The notes beneath the pieces were generated by a model. The model was not told the origin of the DNA. It did not search any database and saw nothing but the letters and a program-made list of their open reading frames with translations. This document shows, piece by piece, positions 1 through 9,058 of a DNA stretch of 64,000 nucleotides. The first letter of the stretch is position 1; every line of letters begins with the position of its first letter. Source of the DNA: Sphingobium amiense (lineage in GTDB: Bacteria > Pseudomonadota > Alphaproteobacteria > Sphingomonadales > Sphingomonadaceae); assembly GCF_003967075.1 (NCBI RefSeq), contig NZ_AP018664.1, positions 2,542,001 to 2,606,000 on the forward strand. The letters run 5' to 3'. The translations under genes and the position numbers were made by a program.

Positions 1-658
1 AAAGGTCGACGGAAAAGCGCCGGATCACGGCTTCCAGCGCCATATAGCGCGCCGGATCGCCCGGCACCCGCACGAACCGCGCGAGCGAGGGCGGGATCAT
101 CACCAGCTCGCGGATCGGCTGCTTGTCCGACAGCCGCTCCAGATCGAAGACGATGGACAGACCCTGATTGGGGATGAAGGGGAAGGGATGGGCCGGATCG
201 AGCGCCTGCGGCGTCAGGATCGGGAAGATCTGCGTCAGGAAATGGTTGCGCAGCCAGTCGGCGCAATCGCCGTCCATCTCCGCCGAAGGGCCGATCACCT
301 CGATCCCCACCTGCGCCAGTTCGCCATGCAACGCGGCCCAGACGCGCTGCTGCGCCGCCATCAGATGCGCGGTCGCTTCGGTGATGCCCGCAAGCTGCTG
401 CGCGGGGGTGAGGCCGTCCGCCGAACGCAGGTCCACATCCTGAATCTGCTGTCCCTTGAGGCCCGCCACCCGCACCGAGAAAAATTCGTCGAGATTCGCG
501 CCCGAGATGGAAAGGAATCGCAGCCGCTCCAGCAGCGGATGCGCGCGGTTCATCGCCTCCTCCAGCACCCGCTGGTTGAACGCCAGCCAGGACAGTTCGC
601 GATTGAAATAGCGCGCTTCTGCCGGGGCAAGGCTGGCGGAGGGATCGGCTTCGGCCAC
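1..658 (-). CDS. ppk1: polyphosphate kinase 1, N-terminal part (cut by window edge)
   Basis: This is the N-terminal 219 codons of an ATP:polyphosphate phosphotransferase, which makes inorganic polyphosphate from ATP. The minus-strand reading frame contains the family's N-terminal signature [16 protein letters not shown] (about residues 20-35), followed by [11 protein letters not shown] and [15 protein letters not shown]. The start is a GTG at 658, three bases after the TAA of the upstream hdaA (662-664), so the two are probably co-transcribed. The catalytic histidine domains lie beyond the left edge and cannot be judged. Family recognition is firm; the GTG start is inferred from spacing, as no in-frame ATG lies nearby. 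Confidence 0.93.
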   Translation of the reverse strand, partial: MAEADPSASLAPAEARYFNRELSWLAFNQRVLEEAMNRAHPLLERLRFLSISGANLDEFFSVRVAGLKGQQIQDVDLRSADGLTPAQQLAGITEATAHLMAAQQRVWAALHGELAQVGIEVIGPSAEMDGDCADWLRNHFLTQIFPILTPQALDPAHPFPFIPNQGLSIVFDLERLSDKQPIRELVMIPPSLARFVRVPGDPARYMALEAVIRRFSVDL

Positions 659-661
659 TTT

Positions 662-1300
662 TTACTCGCGCTGGGGGGTGGCGGGATCGGACGGGACTAT
701 AGGCAGAAAACCGGCGCTTTGCAGAGCCTCTTTCGCCATTGGGAGCGAAATCTTACGGCCAGATGACAGTGCCGCGCGGTCGAGCAGGCGGGCGGCCTCC
801 TCGATTGCCGCATAGCTGCGTTCCACCCGGCGCAGCAGCCAGTCGGGCAGATCGGCGGCATAGCCCGCCCCCGCCGCGTCGAGATGACGGCAGAAAAGCG
901 CGCGGGCGAGCGCTTCGTCCGGCTGCGCGATGGCGACATGGGGCGCGGCGGCGAGGCGGGAACGAAGGTCGGGCAGCGCGGCCGGCCATTGCTCGGGCGG
1001 CGCATCGCCCACCAGCAGCAGCGGGCGGTGCGCGGTCTGCGCCTCGTTCCATGCGTGGAACAGCGCGCGGTCGTCCATCGCCTGCGCGTCGTCGATGGCC
1101 TCCCCCCCGCTCATCGCCGCGAACAGGCGCGCGAGCGTCGAGCGTCCCGAACGCGGCGGGCCGCTGAGCACGCTCACCCCCAGCGGCCAGTCGCGCCACT
1201 GCTCCAGATGCGCGACCGCAATGCGATTGGCGTCGCTGACAAGGAAATCGCCCTGCTGTCTTTCCCCATGCCAGTCGAAGGGCAGGCTGATCTGGCTCAT
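662..1300 (-). CDS. hdaA: HdaA, DnaA-related regulator of replication initiation
   Basis: A 212-residue protein related to the AAA+ domain of DnaA, without the C-terminal DnaA DNA-binding domain. That is the architecture of Hda/HdaA, which acts with the DNA-loaded sliding clamp to promote hydrolysis of ATP-DnaA. The N-terminus QISLPFDW (residues 3-10) matches the beta-clamp binding hexapeptide QxxLPF. A degenerate P-loop GPPRSGRST lies near residues 47-55. The ATG at 1300 overlaps the stop of the preceding gene by four bases (ATGA), which fixes the start. It lies between a membrane-anchored protein gene and ppk1 in one minus-strand run. Confidence 0.88.
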   Translation of the reverse strand: MSQISLPFDWHGERQQGDFLVSDANRIAVAHLEQWRDWPLGVSVLSGPPRSGRSTLARLFAAMSGGEAIDDAQAMDDRALFHAWNEAQTAHRPLLLVGDAPPEQWPAALPDLRSRLAAAPHVAIAQPDEALARALFCRHLDAAGAGYAADLPDWLLRRVERSYAAIEEAARLLDRAALSSGRKISLPMAKEALQSAGFLPIVPSDPATPQRE

Positions 1301-2568
1301 TGCGCGGGCGCGGACGCCCTTCTGACGATGCGCAGCGTGTTGCCGGACGCCGCGACCTGATAGCCGCGCGCCTGCAATCCGGCGCGCAGCATGTCGGCGG
1401 TGCCGTCGAAGCTCACCTGCATCACCGATGTGCCGCCCAGCGCGAGGCTGCTCGTCGCGGCGGAGCGGACGCCCGGCACCGCGCGCACCGCCGCCTCGCC
1501 CGCGCCGACCGAGGCGACATCGGGCGTGTCGAACTGGATGGTGAAGCCCGCCGCCGTCGCCGCGCCGGGAATGGGCGCGTCTATGGCCTCGATGGCCGCA
1601 TCGGCGGTGTTTTCCAGACCCAGCGTGTCGGGATCGACCGGCTCCTCGATGATGAGCGAGGGGTCGGGGCGCAGGCGGCCATCGTTCAATGCGCGGATAT
1701 ACATCTCGTCGATCCGCCGCGCCCCTTCGTCCAGCATCTGCGGAATGCCGCTGTCGTTCGACGCTCGGAGCTGAACGCTGCCGATCAGCGTGTCGTCGGG
1801 ACCGTAGCGGGCGGTGAAGGTGCCGGTGACGGGACCGCCCGGATAGCTGCGGTCGAGCCGCGCGATGGGCACCACCACGTCCGCCGCGCCATATTGATCG
1901 AGCAGCACGCGCCACCACAGCCGCCCGCGCCGCCCCGCCTGCCCGGCATTGAGCAGGATCGGATCGGCGATGGACCCGGCCACGCGCACATAGTCGATGG
2001 CGCTGTCGCCGGTGCGGTATCGCGCCCACGCCTTCTGCCACTCGTTCGTGCGTTCGTAGGACACGGCGCTGCCCCCGTCCCACAGCACCGGGATCACCAG
2101 CAGCGGGGGAGATCGCATGACATTGCCCGAAACGCCCAGCAGCGCGCCCGTGCGCGCCCGGTCGAACAATATGCCCAAAGTCGCGACATAGCGCGTGGGG
2201 CCGACCTGTTCGCTTTCGATCTCGACGCCCGAAATCATCCCCTCAAGCTGCGAATCGGAGAGGGCTGGCGCGCCCGCGCCGCCATGGGTGCGCGCCCACA
2301 GCATCCGCCACGCCTGCCGCTGCGCCATGCGCCATCCGGCGTAGCGCGCGCTGTCCGCATCCTTCGCGGCCACGTCGACCCTGACGCCGCGCACCTCGAA
2401 ATCGCCGCCGCTGGCGATGGGGGGCACGCCCCGCTCTCCCTCCATCTGCGCCACCAGAGTCGCGGCGGCGAGGCCGATGCCGACCGCGATCATGATCTGC
2501 GCCGGGCGGGACAGCGACCGCAGCACCGCGCGGGGCGAAAAGCGGGAAAAGGACAGGCTGAGGCTCAC
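1297..2568 (-). CDS. membrane-anchored conserved protein of unknown function
   Basis: A protein of about 423 residues with one hydrophobic N-terminal segment ([16 protein letters not shown]), probably a signal anchor, followed by a soluble, presumably periplasmic, region. It resembles the uncharacterised sphingomonad protein encoded next to hdaA, which databases often label as containing a heavy-metal-associated-like fold. No CxxC metal site is visible, so I do not assert metal binding. The start is uncertain: I chose the GTG at 2568 ([10 protein letters not shown]), but the frame stays open to 2655. It diverges from purM and overlaps hdaA by four bases. Confidence 0.7.
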   Translation of the reverse strand: MSLSLSFSRFSPRAVLRSLSRPAQIMIAVGIGLAAATLVAQMEGERGVPPIASGGDFEVRGVRVDVAAKDADSARYAGWRMAQRQAWRMLWARTHGGAGAPALSDSQLEGMISGVEIESEQVGPTRYVATLGILFDRARTGALLGVSGNVMRSPPLLVIPVLWDGGSAVSYERTNEWQKAWARYRTGDSAIDYVRVAGSIADPILLNAGQAGRRGRLWWRVLLDQYGAADVVVPIARLDRSYPGGPVTGTFTARYGPDDTLIGSVQLRASNDSGIPQMLDEGARRIDEMYIRALNDGRLRPDPSLIIEEPVDPDTLGLENTADAAIEAIDAPIPGAATAAGFTIQFDTPDVASVGAGEAAVRAVPGVRSAATSSLALGGTSVMQVSFDGTADMLRAGLQARGYQVAASGNTLRIVRRASAPAQ

Positions 2569-2644
2569 GCGCGCCCTTTTGGCGGGAAACGGCGGCCCTG
2601 CCAAGCCTTCCGTTTTGCCCCCCTTTGCTCTAGGGCGCGCAGAT

Positions 2645-3739
2645 ATGAGCGACACCGAATCCTACAGCTACGCCAAGGCTGGCGTCGACATCGCCGCCGG
2701 CAACGCCCTCGTCCGCGCGATCGCCCCCCTTGCCAAGGCCACCCGACGCCCCGGCGCGGATGCCGATCTCGGCGGCTTCGGCGGCTTCTTCGACCTGAAG
2801 GCCGCCGGATACGACGACCCGCTGCTGGTGGCGGCCAATGACGGCGTCGGCACGAAGCTCAAGCTCGCCATCGACCATGACCGCCACGATGGCGTGGGCA
2901 TCGACCTTGTCGCCATGTGCGCCAACGACCTCATCGTGCAGGGCGCGGAGCCGCTCTTCTTCCTCGATTATTACGCCACCGGCCGCCTCGAAGGGGGCGT
3001 GGCCGAACGCGTCATCGCCGGCATCGCCGAAGGATGCCGCCTCGCCGGATGCGCGCTCATTGGCGGGGAAACGGCGGAAATGCCGGGCATGTATGCCGAT
3101 GGCGACTATGATCTCGCGGGCTTCTGCGTGGGCGCGGTGGAACGGTCCAAGGCGCTGACCGGCAACCGGGTGAAGCCGGGCGACGTGCTGCTGGGCCTCG
3201 CGTCCTCGGGCGTGCATTCGAACGGCTATTCGCTCGTCCGCCGCCTCGCCGCCGACAAGTGGTGGAAGCTCGACCGCCCCGCCCTGTTCGATCAGGATGT
3301 GCTGCTGATCGACGCGCTGATGGCGCCGACGAAAATCTATGTGAAGAGCCTGCTGCCGCTGGTGCGCGCGGGCATGATCAACGCGCTCGCCCACATCACC
3401 GGCGGCGGCCTGCTCGAAAACATCCCCCGCGTCCTGCCCGAAGGCAGCCATGCGCTCGTCGATGCCGACGCATGGGACCAGCCGCGCCTCATGGCCTTCC
3501 TCCAGGCGCAGGGCCATATTGAGCCGGAGGAGATGGCTCGCACCTTCAACTGCGGCGTCGGCATGGTGCTGGCCGTGGACGAAGCGCATGTCGCGGGCGT
3601 CACCAAGTCGCTGGAGGATGCGGGCGAAACCGTCTTCCTCATCGGCTCCATCGTGCAGGGCGAAAAGGGCTGCACCGTGCGCGGCTCCGCCGAAACATGG
3701 AGCGCGAAGGCGGACTGGTCCGCCACGCATTCAGGGTAA
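2645..3739 (+). CDS. purM: phosphoribosylformylglycinamidine cyclo-ligase
   Basis: A 364-residue AIR synthetase, fifth step of de novo purine synthesis (FGAM + ATP to AIR) in the cytoplasm. Family signatures are clear: the N-terminal [12 protein letters not shown], the GGFGGFFDL segment, [14 protein letters not shown], and the [19 protein letters not shown] block. [10 protein letters not shown] and the Gly-rich [16 protein letters not shown] also match. Length is normal. The ATG at 2645 aligns with the family N-terminus. It is followed 107 bp later by purN, an arrangement common in proteobacteria. The gap holds two copies of a GC-rich palindrome. Confidence 0.97.
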   Translation: MSDTESYSYAKAGVDIAAGNALVRAIAPLAKATRRPGADADLGGFGGFFDLKAAGYDDPLLVAANDGVGTKLKLAIDHDRHDGVGIDLVAMCANDLIVQGAEPLFFLDYYATGRLEGGVAERVIAGIAEGCRLAGCALIGGETAEMPGMYADGDYDLAGFCVGAVERSKALTGNRVKPGDVLLGLASSGVHSNGYSLVRRLAADKWWKLDRPALFDQDVLLIDALMAPTKIYVKSLLPLVRAGMINALAHITGGGLLENIPRVLPEGSHALVDADAWDQPRLMAFLQAQGHIEPEEMARTFNCGVGMVLAVDEAHVAGVTKSLEDAGETVFLIGSIVQGEKGCTVRGSAETWSAKADWSATHSG

Positions 3740-3751
3740 GCACGACCAATC

Positions 3752-3773
3752 CCCCTCCCGCCTGCGGGAGGGG
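3752..3773. repeat. GC-rich palindrome, family A, copy 1
   Basis: A near-perfect palindrome with cccctcccg arms in the purM-purN gap. The same core recurs at 3817-3838 and at 24186-24219. The RNA would form a strong hairpin between the two pur cistrons. Confidence 0.85.
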
Positions 3774-3816
3774 TTAGGGGAGGGTGTCAGGTGGTGCCGA
3801 ACCGGCCCTCCCCCGA

Positions 3817-3838
3817 CCCCTCCCGCAAGCGGGAGGGG
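3817..3838. repeat. GC-rich palindrome, family A, copy 2, overlapping purN ribosome site
   Basis: Second copy (cccctcccg, loop containing aag, then cgggagggg). Its right arm supplies the purine-rich ggaggggag that precedes the purN ATG at 3847, so the only visible Shine-Dalgarno sequence of purN is paired inside a hairpin. Confidence 0.85.
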
Positions 3839-3846
3839 AGTTCCTC

Positions 3847-4797
3847 ATGCAAAAGGCAAAAGTCGGCGTTCTCATCTCCGGTCGCGGGTCGAACATGGCG
3901 GCCCTGCTCTACGCCGCGAAGGCCGACGACTGCCCCTATGAGATCGTGCTGGTCGCGGCCAACGATCCGGATGCGCCCGGCCTCGCCCTCGCGGCGGCGG
4001 AGGGGATCGCGACCTTCGGGCAAAGCCACAAGGGGATGAAGCGCGCCGAATTCGACGCCGTCATCGACGCGCAACTGCGCGCGGCTGGCGCGGATTATGT
4101 CGCGCTCGCGGGCTATATGCGCCTCCTCTCGCCCGAGTTCGTCGCCGGTTGGGAGAACCGGATGCTCAACATCCACCCCAGCCTGCTGCCCAGATATAAG
4201 GGGCTGGACACGCACCAGCGCGCCATCGACGCGGGCGATGCCTTTGCCGGATGCTCGGTCCATATCGTGACGGCGGAGCTGGACGACGGGCCGGTGCTGG
4301 GCCAGACGCCGGTCGCGATCCTGCCCGGCGACACCGCCGACAGCCTCGCCGCGCGCATCCTCATCGCCGAGCATCAGCTCTATTCCCGCACCCTCGCCGC
4401 CTTCGTCACGCGCGAACGGCAGCCCGACTGGCTGCTCAACAAGGTGCGCGAAATCGCGCTGGCGCAGCCGCAGGCGGAAGAGACGCTGTCGCACGGCATG
4501 CCCTGCTTCGGCATCGCGAAGGGCAAGAAGTTCGCCTGGGTGTCGCGCGATCATCATGGCGACGGCATCACCGCCCTGCTGGTCAAGACCACCGCGCCAG
4601 ACGAACAGGCGAGCCTGATCGAAATGGACCCGGACATCTATTACCGCCCCGCCTATTTCGGCGACGAATGGATCGGCATCCGGCTCGACCGCGGCGAGAA
4701 TGACTGGGACCACCTCGCCACCCGCATCCGCGCAAGTTGGCGACAGGTCGCACCCAAAAAACTGCTCGGCCTCATGGACATCGCCGAGGAATTTTAG
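3847..4797 (+). CDS. purN: PurN glycinamide formyltransferase fused to an MmcQ/YjbR-like domain
   Basis: A 316-residue protein. Residues 1-about 195 are the folate-dependent GAR transformylase, third step of purine synthesis. It starts VGVLISGRGSNMAAL and carries the catalytic set N108/H110 in NIHPSLLPRYKG and D146 in ELDDGPVLGQ. The family is normally about 190-215 residues long. Here the chain continues in the same frame into a second domain (about 197-306). That region contains EETLSHGMPCFGI, a DHHGDG segment, DPDIYYRPAYFG and SWRQVAPKKLL, which matches MmcQ/YjbR-type proteins. No stop or start separates the two. The role of the extra domain is unknown. Confidence 0.93.
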   Translation: MQKAKVGVLISGRGSNMAALLYAAKADDCPYEIVLVAANDPDAPGLALAAAEGIATFGQSHKGMKRAEFDAVIDAQLRAAGADYVALAGYMRLLSPEFVAGWENRMLNIHPSLLPRYKGLDTHQRAIDAGDAFAGCSVHIVTAELDDGPVLGQTPVAILPGDTADSLAARILIAEHQLYSRTLAAFVTRERQPDWLLNKVREIALAQPQAEETLSHGMPCFGIAKGKKFAWVSRDHHGDGITALLVKTTAPDEQASLIEMDPDIYYRPAYFGDEWIGIRLDRGENDWDHLATRIRASWRQVAPKKLLGLMDIAEEF

Positions 4798-5286
4798 CGG
4801 GTTAGGGCGCAGGGGATGAATTGGGGCCGTCTCCAACGACCCAGCTACAGACATTCTGACGCTGTTCATTACATCCAGAAACCGGACATCACCGAGATAC
4901 TGACAGTTCGCACCAACTCGAAAATCTAGAGCGCGTCCCGTGTTGGTCCAAAATAAAGAGATTTTCATCCAAATCAGATGTGCCTTCCCGGTTCTTATTT
5001 ACGACGCTCGACAACAGGTATTTTTGCTGGACAGCCAGCATCCTATTTCATTATTCATGCCGCATCCTGGGGGGTAGAAATGAAATTTACAGCAAAATTG
5101 TTGCTTTCTGCCTCAATTGCAGTGTTGTTGGCTGGTTGTTCGGTCGGAGTGAAGCGTACCGCAGGCATGAAGGCCTATAGTAATGCTGATTACGCCACCG
5201 CAATTCCGCTTCTCAAAAAAGAAATTGAGGGCGGTGACGTATCGGCTCGTTACTCTCTCGGCTTGGCCTATCGGGACGGAAATGGG

Positions 5287-5295
5287 ATCGCGCAA
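5287..5295. repeat. 9-bp target site duplication, left copy
   Basis: atcgcgcaa, identical to 6718-6726, directly abuts the IS left end. Confidence 0.93.
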
Positions 5296-5345
5296 GGTCG
5301 CGTCCGTCAAGGTGGTGTAATTTCGGCTGTGGCCGTGGGCCATCG

Positions 5346-6560
5346 TCAGGCGGCTTTGGCGGTGATGTGTAGGGGCTGATTTTCCTCCTCGATCATGGGT
5401 TGGTTGAGTTCGGCCATGCCTTCGATCTGCATGTATCGGTGCTGGAGCTGCCACTCGTCGTTCTGCTCCATCAGCACAGCCCCGACGAGGCGGATGATGC
5501 TGTCTTCGTTCGGGAAGATTCCGACGACGTCGGCGCGGCGCTTGACCTCCTTGTTGAGCCGCTCGAGCGGATTGGTTGAGTGTAACTTCGTGCGGTGCTG
5601 GGTGGGGAAGCCGGTGTAGGCGAGCACGTCGGTTTCGGCCTCGTCCATGCAGGCGCCGAGCTTGGGCCAACGGGTGCGCAACTGGTCGGCGACCTGTCGC
5701 CAGACCTGCGTTGCGCTTTTCTGATCGGGCTGCAGGAAGACCTGGCGGATCGCGGCGGCGACGACAGTGTTCTGGCCCTTGGGCACATAGGACAGGGCAT
5801 TGCGCATGAAGTGCACCCGGCAGCGCTGCCAGGTGGCGCCCATGACGCGGGTGATCGCGCCCTTGAGGCCCTCGTGAGCATCGGAGATGACCAGCTTCAC
5901 GCCGGTAAGACCGCGCCGAACAAGGTCCTTCAGGAAGTCGGACCAGAAGACCTCCGCTTCCGAGGGGCCGATATGCAGGCCGACGATCTCGCGCCGGCCC
6001 TCGGTGTTGACGGCCATGGCGATTATTGCGGCAACGCTGATGATCCGCCCGCCTTCGCGTACCTTGAGATAGGTGGCATCGAGCCAGAGATACGGCCATT
6101 CGCCGGTGAGCGGGCGTTTCAGAAAGGCATGGACGCGCTCGTCAATGTCCTTGCAAAGCTTGGAGACGGTGGACTTGGAGATGCCGGTCATGCCCATGGC
6201 CTGGACGAGTTCATCGACCCGCCGGGTGCTGACCCCGCCGATCCACGCTTCCTGGATCACCGCAACCAGCGCTTTCTCGACCATCTTGCGGGGCTCAAGG
6301 AAGCCCGGAAAATAGGACCCAGCACGCAGCTTGGGGATTTTCAGGTTCAGCGTGCCTACCCGGGTATCCAGCGAACGGTCGCGATAGCCGTTGCGCCAGG
6401 TCGCGCGCTCGCTGCTGCGTTCGTGGCGACCCGCGCCGATCAGGCCATCAACGTCGGCCTCCATGATCAGCTGCAGCACGTTCTCGGCGATGGTGCGCAA
6501 AAAATCCGGTTGGCCGCCCTTTGCAGCCAGCTCTTCGATCAGTAATCTGTCCTCGGTCAT
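5346..6560 (-). CDS. IS256-family (mutator-type) transposase
   Basis: A 404-residue DDE transposase. The first Asp is in WLDATYLKVR, the second in VISDAHEGL, and the Glu in NPLERLNKEVKRRADVVG, all typical of the IS256/mutator group. Length is normal and the frame is unbroken, so it is probably active. The start at 6560 is preceded by aagaggag at a good distance. The longer open frame to 6677 crosses a strong palindrome and is not needed. Confidence 0.95.
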   Translation of the reverse strand: MTEDRLLIEELAAKGGQPDFLRTIAENVLQLIMEADVDGLIGAGRHERSSERATWRNGYRDRSLDTRVGTLNLKIPKLRAGSYFPGFLEPRKMVEKALVAVIQEAWIGGVSTRRVDELVQAMGMTGISKSTVSKLCKDIDERVHAFLKRPLTGEWPYLWLDATYLKVREGGRIISVAAIIAMAVNTEGRREIVGLHIGPSEAEVFWSDFLKDLVRRGLTGVKLVISDAHEGLKGAITRVMGATWQRCRVHFMRNALSYVPKGQNTVVAAAIRQVFLQPDQKSATQVWRQVADQLRTRWPKLGACMDEAETDVLAYTGFPTQHRTKLHSTNPLERLNKEVKRRADVVGIFPNEDSIIRLVGAVLMEQNDEWQLQHRYMQIEGMAELNQPMIEEENQPLHITAKAA

Positions 6561-6638
6561 CGGGAACTCCTCTTCGTCACGGTTGAAGTGTGCAAACTCC
6601 ACCATAACGATGAACCCGGTGGCCACCAGCGACGCCGC

Positions 6639-6670
6639 ATTCCGGGGTGGGGCATGCCCCACCCCGGAAT
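6639..6670. terminator. 32-bp perfect palindrome upstream of the transposase gene
   Basis: Each half is attccggggtggggca or its complement, with no loop in the DNA palindrome. It sits inside the IS between the right end and the transposase ATG (6560). Transcripts entering from outside on the minus strand would fold it before the start codon. No U-run follows, so attenuation of incoming expression rather than a classical terminator is the inference. Confidence 0.6.
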
Positions 6671-6717
6671 ACACCATCGCCTACACCGGAAATTACACCA
6701 CGAGCGCGGACGCTAAC

Positions 6718-6726
6718 ATCGCGCAA
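6718..6726. repeat. 9-bp target site duplication, right copy
   Basis: atcgcgcaa, matching 5287-5295. It reads as Ile-Ala-Gln in the split lipoprotein frame. Confidence 0.93.
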
Positions 6727-7164
6727 GATCCAGTACAGGCCGAACTTTTACTGACCGGCGCCGCTGTGGGTGGCGATCCGCGCGCCGTGGCAGCTATCCG
6801 GCAGATGCTCGAAACTGGTGCTTTATGTCCGAAGGATAAGCAGCTTCATGATCTGTGGGGTAGCTTGGCGCTGTACCGCAACATGATTTACGGGACTTAC
6901 GAGCTGAACAACGCGCCTGCGGGGACGTTGGTAGCGATGTCGGATTTGTATGAATACCCTTGCCAGGGAAGGCCGGTCCAATCCGAAGCAGCGAAAACTC
7001 TCAGGTCATTAGCCGGTGGCCCCCGTCATATCTGGATTTACGTACCCGGCTGAGACCCGTTCCCCCCTCAATTCACCTGTTCACCAGCAAGCTCGAAATG
7101 ACGCCGGTCTGGCCTATACTTACGGCGTCGATGGCGGAAGCTTGGATTATTTTTGGAGCCTATT

Positions 7165-7941
7165 ATGAAGTTCAAGGTCCATTTCAGTCTCTACATCCTG
7201 GCCGCGATGGCCGTACCATTCGTTGGCATCGCCCAGACTGCGCAAGGCCCAAACTATATTCTTCTCTCCGACAAATATGGCGACCCTGGCTATGTCGGCC
7301 TGATGGCCGGCTATGGGGCGCGGTCAATCGATGACCCTATGGACGGGTTTTCGGCGGGCAATTTATCCGGTTCGGAGGTCGCTTCCCTTTTTCAGAAGAC
7401 CTGCCTTGCCAAGCCGTTCGATGCCGCCGCCTATGCCGAAGCAATGAAATCAAATGCGCCGGAATTTCGCCCAACGGTCGCCAATCTCCCGGACTTTTCC
7501 GCTCCGAAGCCGCTGATCGGATCGTTTAGCGTTGCAGCGACCACTCTCTCTCAAAATGTCTCAGACTATGGGATTTCCGATATCTGGCTTGGCGAGGACG
7601 GAGAGAACCTCAACAATCGTCCGTTCGCACGGTTTTCAGGCAGCTTGATCATAACGGGACCGTTTGGAACCAAGAATAGTTATGCGCCGCAATGTAATTT
7701 TATTGTCAAAGTGAACAAAATTACCGATAGCAAAGAACTTATCGATGCGGTTCAAGCTGCGCTGCCAGGCTTTACGGCTACAAAGCGCGTCGAGAAACCA
7801 AAATACGGCTATGGTATCTGGCTCGGATCGCCTATCGAGGGGCGTATCCCTCGTGTGACTGTTACTGCGAGCAAGCTCAACAAACCTGAGCAAGTTGTTT
7901 ATCTGACCATTCAGTTACTGCCACCGGGCGTTGTGAAGTAA
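7165..7941 (+). CDS. secreted protein of unknown function
   Basis: A 258-residue protein starting MKFKVHFSLYILAAMAVPFVG, a signal peptide with probable cleavage near GIAQ-TAQG. No domain is recognised in the mature part, which has two cysteines (LFQKTCLAK and APQCNFIVK) that could form a disulfide. The ATG at 7165 follows ttggag. It lies just downstream of the IS-split lipoprotein gene, in the AT-richer island, so it probably came with it. Codon use looks less GC-biased than that of the surrounding housekeeping genes. Confidence 0.8.
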   Translation: MKFKVHFSLYILAAMAVPFVGIAQTAQGPNYILLSDKYGDPGYVGLMAGYGARSIDDPMDGFSAGNLSGSEVASLFQKTCLAKPFDAAAYAEAMKSNAPEFRPTVANLPDFSAPKPLIGSFSVAATTLSQNVSDYGISDIWLGEDGENLNNRPFARFSGSLIITGPFGTKNSYAPQCNFIVKVNKITDSKELIDAVQAALPGFTATKRVEKPKYGYGIWLGSPIEGRIPRVTVTASKLNKPEQVVYLTIQLLPPGVVK

Positions 7942-8071
7942 ATTTGGGGAAGCAGAAAAACCCCAATATAAGCGGGACACATTTACAGGCCGCGTAATTG
8001 AACCGGCAGCTTCGATCGGCTTCCAACCCAAAAGCCGCCATTCGACCGGCCACCGGATGTGTCCAAGCACC

Positions 8072-8980
8072 CTAGCTGCTGCACTTCGCCGTCGTGCGCC
8101 CCTTCGCCATCATCGCTTTCAGCGAAGAGGACATGGTCGCGCCATAGACCTCTTCCAGTTCCTGATAGACCTTGCACGCGTCGGCGGGCTTTTTGAGCTG
8201 GATCAGCGCTTCGCCCAGCCAGGCGAGGCTGTCGGCGGCGCGGTCGCCGCGCGGGCGCTTCTGGTAATTTTCGTAGAAGGCGACCGACGCGAGTGCGGGC
8301 TTGCCTTCGTCCAGATAGGCGCGGCCCAGCAGGTTCTGCGCCTTGCTGGCGACGGCGCTGTCGCCATATTTGTCGACCGTCGCCTTCAACTGCGCCTGCG
8401 CTTCGGGGTAGAATTTCGCGTCCCACAGGCGGAAGCCATAGGTATAGGCGTCCTCGGCGGCGTTGCCGGTGCCCGGCCGTTCGATGGCGGCGACGGCGGT
8501 CTTGCGCTCCTCGCTCGCGGCGGGGGATGCGGCGGCGGGCTTCGGTGCAGCAGGCTTGGGCGCGGTCGCGGCAGGCGCGGGCCGCGGTTCGGAAACCGCA
8601 GGTGCAGGCGCGGGCGCAGCGGCCGCGACGCGCGCGTCGCTTTCCGCCTTGTAACGGTTGAACGCCTCTTCGAGCTGCTTCAGCTTGAAGCTGTTTTCCT
8701 CGACTTGGCCCGTCATCTGCGCGAGCTGCGATTCGAGCGCGCCCACGCGCGCCGTCAGGTCCGCAATCGGCGTGCTCGCCGGAGTGCCCGGCGCGGGCGC
8801 GGTGACTGCAGGCTTGGTGATCTCCGCCTCCAGCGGCTGCCCGGCGGGAAACACCTTGCGCTGGACGGCGCGCATTTCCTTCTCCAGCCGGTCCACCCGT
8901 CCTTCGACCGTGGTCTGGGCGGCGGCAGGCATGGCGAGCGCCATCAGCACAGCCGATGTCGCAAAAAGGGCGTTACGCAT
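8072..8980 (-). CDS. cpoB: CpoB/YbgF-like periplasmic TPR protein
   Basis: A 302-residue exported protein. It has a signal peptide with AMPAAAQ cleavage near residue 22, then a coiled-coil segment (VDRLEKEMRAVQRK, ALESQLAQMTGQVEENSFKL). A long Ala/Pro linker (about 118-160) follows, and then C-terminal tetratricopeptide-like repeats (AYTYGFRLWDAKFYPEAQAQL, KAQNLLGRAYLDEGKP). This is the layout of YbgF/CpoB, which links the Tol-Pal system to peptidoglycan synthesis at division. No tol/pal genes are in the window, so the assignment rests on architecture. It ends close to the AT-rich island. Confidence 0.82.
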   Translation of the reverse strand: MRNALFATSAVLMALAMPAAAQTTVEGRVDRLEKEMRAVQRKVFPAGQPLEAEITKPAVTAPAPGTPASTPIADLTARVGALESQLAQMTGQVEENSFKLKQLEEAFNRYKAESDARVAAAAPAPAPAVSEPRPAPAATAPKPAAPKPAAASPAASEERKTAVAAIERPGTGNAAEDAYTYGFRLWDAKFYPEAQAQLKATVDKYGDSAVASKAQNLLGRAYLDEGKPALASVAFYENYQKRPRGDRAADSLAWLGEALIQLKKPADACKVYQELEEVYGATMSSSLKAMMAKGRTTAKCSS

Positions 8981-9058
8981 GATATTCCCCGACTTCTGTC
9001 ACTTGGCGCTTAACCATAAGCGCTAAATTCGCGCGGTAAAGCGCGACGTTGCGGGAAA

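Larger units (their letters stand above)
5296..6717 (-). mobile_element. IS256-family insertion sequence, complete
   Basis: A 1422-bp element flanked by 9-bp direct repeats (atcgcgcaa). The ends are imperfect inverted repeats of about 29 bp. Both share gcgtccg near the tip and an identical inner block GTGGTGTAATTTC. One transposase gene fills it. The element is intact at both ends, and the two target copies are identical, which suggests a fairly recent insertion. A 32-bp perfect palindrome lies between the right inverted repeat and the transposase start. Confidence 0.95.
5080..7053 (+). pseudogene. Sel1-repeat lipoprotein gene split by the IS256-family element
   Basis: The 5' part (5080-5295) begins MKFTAKLLLSASIAVLLAG with a lipobox LAGC, then reads into a Sel1-like repeat (ADYATAIPLLKKEIEGG, ARYSLGLAYRDGNGIAQ). 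The reading frame is interrupted after codons for Ile-Ala-Gln. It resumes beyond the IS at the duplicated target (6718-6726) as DPVQAELLLTGAAVGGDPRAV and runs to a stop at 7051-7053. Removing the IS and one 9-bp target copy restores a continuous frame of about 180 residues. The native product was an outer-membrane-type lipoprotein with Sel1/TPR-like helices. A shortened, IS-fused peptide could still be made from the 5' part. Confidence 0.9.
4798..7980. other. AT-richer accessory island between purN and cpoB
   Basis: From just after purN to about 7980 the base composition is visibly lower in GC than on either side. AT-rich stretches occur around 4900-5130 and 7600-7940, apart from the IS itself. 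It holds a disrupted Sel1 lipoprotein gene, an IS256-family element and a secreted orphan protein. In 4798-5079 I see no gene. Confidence 0.6.
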
